Part shown: positions 5,718 to 10,968 of the stretch, in pieces | Layout of the letters: each line of letters begins with the position of its first letter | Numbering within the stretch: position 1 is the first letter of the stretch | NCBI GenBank assembly: GCA_020860885.1 | Contig: JAJBTS010000134.1 | Coordinates: 1 to 10,968, forward strand | Length of the DNA stretch: 10,968 bases | Direction: 5' to 3' | Source: Bacteroidales bacterium | Lineage (GTDB): Bacteria; Bacteroidota; Bacteroidia; Bacteroidales; Azobacteroidaceae | The notes under the pieces: model-generated | The model's database searches: none | What the model saw: the letters and a program-made list of their open reading frames with translations, nothing else | What the model was told of the DNA's origin: nothing | Program-made: the position numbers and the translations under genes

Positions 5718-6881
5718 TTACCGCATCAGACTTGCTAACCCATCCATATCGAAACTTAAAGAAAAGCGTAAAGTCTGATCTAATGGATTGGAAGGTACTG
5801 TTGAAATAAGATAAGCAACGTCCAACTGGAAAGCGGTTAACTTGAAACCGGCACCCAAAGAAAAGAACTGTCTGTTTCCTTTATTCCTACTTTCGTGGAA
5901 ATAACCGCCACGAACAAAGAATTGATTATCATAGGCATATTCAGCACCTAATGACCAGGTAATTTCTTCCAATTCTTCTTTAAAGCCGCCCGGCGCATCA
6001 GCAAAAGATTTAAAAATACCTGTTATCGGAGACTGAGAAGTATATTCTGCCCACGCATCCGCATCTTCACCATATTCTATAGGCGGAGTAGGAACTAATA
6101 GTTTATTTGCATCTGCATTAATAGACAAAGTATTATAATCATCCAGAGGAAATAACAAAGAGCCTCCAATACGTAAATTGGTAGGTAAAAAAGAATAATT
6201 GTTACCTCCATCGTAAGATATTTTATTACCTATATTGGAAATATTAAATCCCAGTCCTAATAAACATTCATTATTACCCATCATTACATAATTATTGTAA
6301 TAACCGGCAATATCTGCCGCCACAGCTGTACCTGCAGATATCTCTTCTCCAACGCCACCACCTAAATCTGAATATATAAATCGGAAAGCTCCTGCCAAAG
6401 AAAAAGTTTCTGTTGCTTTCAGTGAATAACTAACATCCACAGCCATTTCATAGGGGCTGGTTTCATTCAGGGGGAGTCCTTCACTATCAGTCAAAAGAAC
6501 CCTACCTAAAGAGAAATAGCGCAAAGAAGCTCCAATAGCATGACGATCGTTATTTCCTAACTTGTAAAAGCCTGCTAAATATACCAAATCAATATCATCG
6601 ACCAACTTGGCTAGCCAAGGAGTATAAGTTAAGCTCACCCCTGCTTTACTATAAGCAAAAGCATATTTTGCCGGATTCCAGAACTGAGACACTACATCCG
6701 GTTCAGTTGCAGCACCGATATCCCCCATCGCTCCACCTCTTGCGTCCGGAGCAATAGACAACGAAGGAACTCCTGTTCTTAACGGGTTAAAATTATCATC
6801 TTTAATGTCATCCGCAGCTTGCATATATGATCCGGCTATACATAATAGCGATATCAATAAAAAAAATCTGTTTTTGCTCAT
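5718..6881 (-). CDS. porV: T9SS outer-membrane shuttle protein PorV (LptO)
   Basis: A 387-residue outer-membrane beta-barrel of the PorV/LptO family. In the T9SS, PorV binds cargo leaving the Sov translocon and carries it to the attachment complex with PorU; it was also linked to lipid A O-deacylation. Residues 1-22 are a signal peptide ending near YMQA. The mature protein starts with the family-typical stretch of about 31-70: NPLRTGVPSL, PDARGGAMGDIGAA, then a QFWNPAKYAF motif. Alternating aromatic strands and Gly/Asn turns follow, with a final LRFSLSFDM strand and a short tail ending SLMR. The length agrees with about 390 in P. gingivalis. The ATG at 6881 is preceded by a GA-rich stretch (AGAAAAGAAAGC). 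It lies 49 nt after porU, with no promoter or terminator seen between them, so co-transcription is likely. Cys14 in the signal region does not form a lipobox. Confidence 0.95.
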   Translation of the reverse strand: MSKNRFFLLISLLCIAGSYMQAADDIKDDNFNPLRTGVPSLSIAPDARGGAMGDIGAATEPDVVSQFWNPAKYAFAYSKAGVSLTYTPWLAKLVDDIDLVYLAGFYKLGNNDRHAIGASLRYFSLGRVLLTDSEGLPLNETSPYEMAVDVSYSLKATETFSLAGAFRFIYSDLGGGVGEEISAGTAVAADIAGYYNNYVMMGNNECLLGLGFNISNIGNKISYDGGNNYSFLPTNLRIGGSLLFPLDDYNTLSINADANKLLVPTPPIEYGEDADAWAEYTSQSPITGIFKSFADAPGGFKEELEEITWSLGAEYAYDNQFFVRGGYFHESRNKGNRQFFSLGAGFKLTAFQLDVAYLISTVPSNPLDQTLRFSLSFDMDGLASLMR

Positions 6882-6930
6882 GCTTTCTTTTCTGTGTTTT
6901 TGTTCTTAATAAACTGATATAATCGCTATT

Positions 6931-9900
6931 TTATTGTTTCAATACAATTATTTTTTTCGATTTTGTTGCTTCTTTTCCTCCATTCGCACTGATAACTGCC
7001 TGATACAAATAAACTCCGGCCTGCACTCTTTGTCCTAAATTATTTACAAGGTCCCAATCTATCCGGTCAGCGCTCGGACCTGTAGCCTGATGAGTCCATA
7101 CAGTCCTTCCTGTGAGGTCAAAAACTCTCACTTCAACTTCCAGCGAAGTTTCGGGCCGGTCATGCTCTATTACAAATTCCGCAGATAAACTTGCCGGGTT
7201 TGGAAGCGCTCTTATATCATATATTGCGGGCTTCGATCCCATTACAACTTTGAATGCCAGTGTATCTGTAGATGAGTTATTAAGTATATCCCATATTCTA
7301 AATACAAGCTGATGTTCTCCTGCCGGCAATTCAGGAATAGCAAAGCCAACAGATCCCTGAGAAGAATTTATAGACTGATAATAACTATTTAGATTGTACG
7401 TCCATGCAGGATTCTGATCTATACTGATAGTAATATCATGTCCGACTCCCGTTCCAGCCATATTGATGCCGTCTTCATCGTATACTTCTGCGTAGAAATA
7501 AGGAGTCTCATGAACCGTACCTCCATTTTGAAATTCTTTCGAATTCAAATATATCTCACGTATTTCGGGCCCTTCACCCTGACCCGAGCCTCCGTTGCTT
7601 CCAGACAAAGTATAATCAAGGAAAGTACCTATAGCATCCGTTCCCGTTTGTGCATCCCATGCATAAAAATTCATTTTCCCTTTATTGCTGGAATTATAGG
7701 ATATGTCTAAAGGAACTTTAAATGAAAATGCAAAACCACCCTCTTTCACCTCATTATTTCCTACATATATTTTATTCTGATAATCTTCAAACGACCATAT
7801 TCTGGAATCTTCATTTTCCGGTTCTTCTAAAACTTTTATAGTCTGTTTACCATCAAATGCCGTAACATACAGATTTCCATTAAAGTCATTCATAGGCTTT
7901 CCATTAGAATCTACAACCGAACCTTGAAGTAAAACTTCATCCAGAGCTCTGAAATTTAATTTCTGAGTCATATCAACCTGTTCACCATTCACCGAAATAC
8001 TCTCTAAAACAACCTTTTGTTCCTGAGGATAATTCAATACCAGGGCCGGGTCACCTAACAGAATAAAATTAAGTTTATTCAAATCATCTATTTTACTTTT
8101 TGCTTCTTTGAAAGCATCCCCCAAAGTTGGATATTTATTTCCCCTTGAAGGAAATAGGCTCTTTATTATTTCTGTATTTAATGTAAAATTGTTAGATGCA
8201 TATACTACCCTGGTTGTTGTATATAAAGCAATTCCTCCACTTTTTTTATTCAGGAAGACCTCTTCTCCCGCAGAAGTAGCGGTACCGTCAAACCATCCAA
8301 AATCACAAGTAGCAGTTATCCATAAGGGAAGATTTTCAAAACCCATCTGGCGAATATCCGTTACATTCATCATATCTTCGCCTGATAAACCCGTGGGACT
8401 TCCATGCCCTGTATAATTAAATAGTAAACAACCTTCTTTCAAAGTATTAAATAATTTGTTTTTCGCATCAGGATAGGTTGTCTTTCCATTCAAATCCACC
8501 CGTTGGAAAGCATCCATATAAGATTTTGATATTATATATTCGGGGCGATTTGATTCAACATACTTGGCCAGATCATTCGCTTGACCCGCATGCAGGCAAA
8601 AGGAATCATCCCCTGTATCATCGGCTGTAAAAATCACGGAATTCCTCCATTTTCCATAATTACCATTATCCATATAGTTGATTATCTTTTCCATGGCATT
8701 TTTAGCCTGTACTTCTGAACTGACAGGCAAACGGCCGATTCCCAAGTCTAATTTATCTACTCCCAGAGAACCACCTTCGTTATCATCCAAAAATCCAAAA
8801 TAATCATCTGTTCCGTATGAAACCCGTTCATCTAAGGAATTCTTAAATTGATAGGTAAGTAAATAATTGTCCGAATTCCTATTCTTTCCTTCAGCTGTCA
8901 GATGACGGTTATCAAAAAATCCGTCTCCATAAAGTAATAAATATTTAGGTGCAGGAGTTTTTCCCTCGAGACGGGCCCGATCATAAAACATTTTCATAAA
9001 TCTCCTGTAAGCTGTTGCATCGCGGGTGCCAGACGAAAATTCATTAAAAATCCATGAAGGCTCCACGACAAGCACCTCCAGTTTCTGTTTTTCCCTGTGT
9101 TTGGCTGCTAATTGTTCGGCATAGGTAAAATAAGCCTTTGGAGCTATGATAACCATATCTACCTGCGCACTGCCGTGCAGATCCCGATTCTCTACTGTTT
9201 CAACAAATACAGGAACCTGAAATGATTTAGAAGGGTCAACCATTACATATTCCGTTATACTACCCTTACCGGATGCTGCAGCAAAAATCATCTGGCTTCC
9301 CTGAAGAGTAGTCTTCATCTGCTTCACATTCAGCGGATCCGAAACATCCCATATCATGCAATTGGCTGATGCATTTCCAATTACATACCTTAATGAAGAT
9401 GTTCTACTACTGGTATGTCTAAAAAAGGTATATGGTTGATTATAGAACTGCAGTTTACGTTTAAAATTGAGAGCAATAAAATTAAGATAAGCTACGCCGC
9501 TGGTAGCTGTATAAGAAATATTTATTCTAAAATTTTCTTTTTTAGTACCATTCCAGTTCCCGATGGCTTCGCCGAGATGTGCTTTTTTATAATAACTATC
9601 CGGTTTTGAAATATCTGCTGTTACAATCTTATTTCCATCAATAGATAAACTAGCGGTTTCTTTTTTACCGGGAGCTCCTGCAAAAGACAGATAGGCAAAA
9701 CCCGGATCTGCGGTTATGCCAGGAATATTAAAATCAAAATTACGGGATCTGTTACTGGTGAAACTTTCTCCAAACAATTCTCTTCCTGAATTTAATAATG
9801 CAATTGAATCTCTTTCATGTACCAGGTAATCATCAAAAACAGTAACCTCTTCGGTTGTTCCTGAATACATGGGTTCTTCTTCCATAACCTTAGCGCCATT

Positions 9901-10359
9901 ATTACTTTCACCTAGAAAATAATACCCATAAGTATCGTAAGGATTATTTTCATGAGCAAATATATTTTTGTTCGATACCGTTTGATAGTTCCATTTAATT
10001 ACTCCGCGGGCATAAAACAATAAATAATCTCCGGATTTGAATCCGGACTGAGAACTTTTCCAAACCGGCACTTCGGGTAAATCATCTATATAAGGTTTAG
10101 TAAATAATTCTTCTAACTTCCATCCTCCGTAACCATATATTTTCACCTTTGAAGGATCTTCAAATCCCATTTTTTTAATATCATCGTAGCTCAGCTTATA
10201 AATACCATTATCTTTCACACGTATCTTCACCCATTTACCTTTGTGAAGGACAGATTGAGAAGCATACCGGGATTTAGAACTCTGAGCATTAACAGATTGA
10301 GTTATCGTAATACATAAAAGCATTACTAAACTCATTATGATATAATTATTTCTTTTCAT
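6931..10359 (-). CDS. porU: T9SS C-terminal signal peptidase / sortase PorU
   Basis: A 1142-residue gingipain-like (C25) cysteine peptidase. PorU sits on the cell surface, removes the C-terminal sorting domain of T9SS cargo and transfers the cargo to anionic lipopolysaccharide. Residues 1-25 are a signal peptide (SVNA-Q). About 35-380 is an N-terminal beta-rich region. About 395-780 is the peptidase domain, with the general base His652 (NYTGHGS) and nucleophile Cys685 (TATCDFG), close to Cys690 reported for P. gingivalis PorU. Beta-sandwich domains follow, a Gly/Ser-rich linker at 919-929, an Ig-like domain (about 930-1040) and a sorting-domain-like C-terminus (about 1043-1142, with NPASLSAEF and AGVYLYQ). 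PorU is itself exported by the T9SS but keeps this domain. The ATG overlaps the upstream FAH stop codon by 4 nt (ATGA), so translation is probably coupled. Length and motifs are complete. Confidence 0.96.
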   Translation of the reverse strand: MKRNNYIIMSLVMLLCITITQSVNAQSSKSRYASQSVLHKGKWVKIRVKDNGIYKLSYDDIKKMGFEDPSKVKIYGYGGWKLEELFTKPYIDDLPEVPVWKSSQSGFKSGDYLLFYARGVIKWNYQTVSNKNIFAHENNPYDTYGYYFLGESNNGAKVMEEEPMYSGTTEEVTVFDDYLVHERDSIALLNSGRELFGESFTSNRSRNFDFNIPGITADPGFAYLSFAGAPGKKETASLSIDGNKIVTADISKPDSYYKKAHLGEAIGNWNGTKKENFRINISYTATSGVAYLNFIALNFKRKLQFYNQPYTFFRHTSSRTSSLRYVIGNASANCMIWDVSDPLNVKQMKTTLQGSQMIFAAASGKGSITEYVMVDPSKSFQVPVFVETVENRDLHGSAQVDMVIIAPKAYFTYAEQLAAKHREKQKLEVLVVEPSWIFNEFSSGTRDATAYRRFMKMFYDRARLEGKTPAPKYLLLYGDGFFDNRHLTAEGKNRNSDNYLLTYQFKNSLDERVSYGTDDYFGFLDDNEGGSLGVDKLDLGIGRLPVSSEVQAKNAMEKIINYMDNGNYGKWRNSVIFTADDTGDDSFCLHAGQANDLAKYVESNRPEYIISKSYMDAFQRVDLNGKTTYPDAKNKLFNTLKEGCLLFNYTGHGSPTGLSGEDMMNVTDIRQMGFENLPLWITATCDFGWFDGTATSAGEEVFLNKKSGGIALYTTTRVVYASNNFTLNTEIIKSLFPSRGNKYPTLGDAFKEAKSKIDDLNKLNFILLGDPALVLNYPQEQKVVLESISVNGEQVDMTQKLNFRALDEVLLQGSVVDSNGKPMNDFNGNLYVTAFDGKQTIKVLEEPENEDSRIWSFEDYQNKIYVGNNEVKEGGFAFSFKVPLDISYNSSNKGKMNFYAWDAQTGTDAIGTFLDYTLSGSNGGSGQGEGPEIREIYLNSKEFQNGGTVHETPYFYAEVYDEDGINMAGTGVGHDITISIDQNPAWTYNLNSYYQSINSSQGSVGFAIPELPAGEHQLVFRIWDILNNSSTDTLAFKVVMGSKPAIYDIRALPNPASLSAEFVIEHDRPETSLEVEVRVFDLTGRTVWTHQATGPSADRIDWDLVNNLGQRVQAGVYLYQAVISANGGKEATKSKKIIVLKQ

Positions 10360-10968
10360 TTTATATAAAAATCAAGTAGTTTTTTTTGTTCAAGAAATCC
10401 TTGCAGATGATTATTAATAGTAATGTTTCCGATTCCGGAAGGGGTTCCTGTAAATATTAAATCTCCAATTTTTAATGTTACAAACTGACTGACATACTCT
10501 ATAATCTGATCAATTTTGAAAAGCATGCAAGATGTATCTCCTGATTGTACTGTTTTTCCATCAATATCCAAATGAAATTTTAAATGATCAATATCACTCA
10601 TTAAATTATTCAACTTAACAAATTCTCCAATAACCGCAGAATTATCAAACGATTTTGAAAGTTCCCACGGCAGGCCCGATTCCCTCAATTTCCGTTGAAG
10701 ATCCCTGGCTGTCATATCAATTCCGATAGTAACTTCCTCGTAATAACGATAAGCAAACCTCCGGGCGATATTCTTCCCTAAACGGTTTATCTTAACAACC
10801 ACTTCTGCCTCATACTGCATTTCTGACGAAAAATCCGGAATATAAAAGGGTTTACCGTCTTTCAACAAGGAAGCATCAGATTTCATGAAAATCACAGGCT
10901 CCTTTGGTATTAACGTATTTTGTATTTCTTTATTGTGAGCAGTGTAGTTCATACCTACACAGATAATC
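10356..10968 (-). CDS. Fumarylacetoacetate hydrolase family protein, 5' end cut by the window edge
   Basis: A FAH-family enzyme of the small, FAHD1/YcgM-like kind, expected to cleave or decarboxylate short acylpyruvates or oxaloacetate with Mg2+ in the cytoplasm. The first in-frame ATG in the window is at 10952, but upstream codons continue the family pattern and read IICVG before MNYTAHNKE, matching N-termini of the type M-K-I-I-C-V-G-M-N-Y. The true start is therefore at or just beyond 10968, missing only one or a few residues. Numbering from the ATG at 10952: H6 (HNKE), metal ligands E48 and E50 (YEAEVVV) and D79 (IGIDMTARDLQ), K100 (LSKSFDNSAVIG), and FTGTPSGIG (167-175). It ends normally at KLLDFYIK. 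The TGA stop overlaps the porU ATG by 4 nt. The exact substrate is not decidable here, and no functional tie to secretion is known to me. Confidence 0.92.
   Translation of the reverse strand, partial: IICVGMNYTAHNKEIQNTLIPKEPVIFMKSDASLLKDGKPFYIPDFSSEMQYEAEVVVKINRLGKNIARRFAYRYYEEVTIGIDMTARDLQRKLRESGLPWELSKSFDNSAVIGEFVKLNNLMSDIDHLKFHLDIDGKTVQSGDTSCMLFKIDQIIEYVSQFVTLKIGDLIFTGTPSGIGNITINNHLQGFLEQKKLLDFYIK

Overview
The window looks like chromosomal DNA of a Bacteroidales bacterium. The evidence is the AT-rich intergenic DNA, upstream elements of the Bacteroidetes type (TAnnTTTG at -7) instead of strong Shine-Dalgarno sequences, an integrase of Bacteroides type, and the type IX secretion system (T9SS) genes porU and porV. 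The order FAH-family hydrolase, porU, porV, ispF matches, as I recall it, the PG0025-PG0028 region of Porphyromonas gingivalis. A T9SS-bearing relative such as Parabacteroides, Tannerella or Dysgonomonas fits, but genus cannot be fixed from the sequence.

Right part (about 2266-10968, all on the minus strand, read right to left): a FAH-family hydrolase whose 5' end runs off the window, then porU, porV, ispF, a secreted subtilisin-like protease with a probable T9SS sorting domain, and xseA. Junctions are tight: a 4-nt overlap for FAH/porU, 49 nt for porU/porV, 1 nt for porV/ispF, 51 nt for ispF/protease and 4 nt for protease/xseA. This looks like one long transcript, perhaps with an internal promoter before the protease. 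PorU and PorV act together at the outer membrane: PorV shuttles T9SS cargo, and PorU removes the C-terminal sorting domain and attaches the cargo to lipopolysaccharide. The protease is a candidate cargo. IspF (isoprenoid synthesis), XseA (DNA repair) and the FAH enzyme are housekeeping genes.

Left part (1-2265): this has an accessory character. A GNAT acetyltransferase on the plus strand converges on xseA with 11 nt between the stop codons, where the partner gene xseB would be expected. Upstream of it lies a 468-nt gene-free stretch (1331-1798). This holds a 13-bp direct repeat, an array of 18-bp imperfect palindromes on an exact 23-bp grid with a degenerate middle slot, a repeated 8-mer and a good promoter for the GNAT gene. 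Beyond it, a complete tyrosine recombinase faces the left edge.

Most of the window is ordinary conserved chromosome. The least explained signal is the 23-bp-phased palindrome array at 1506-1615. I found no RNA genes, CRISPR arrays, insertion sequences or convincing terminators.
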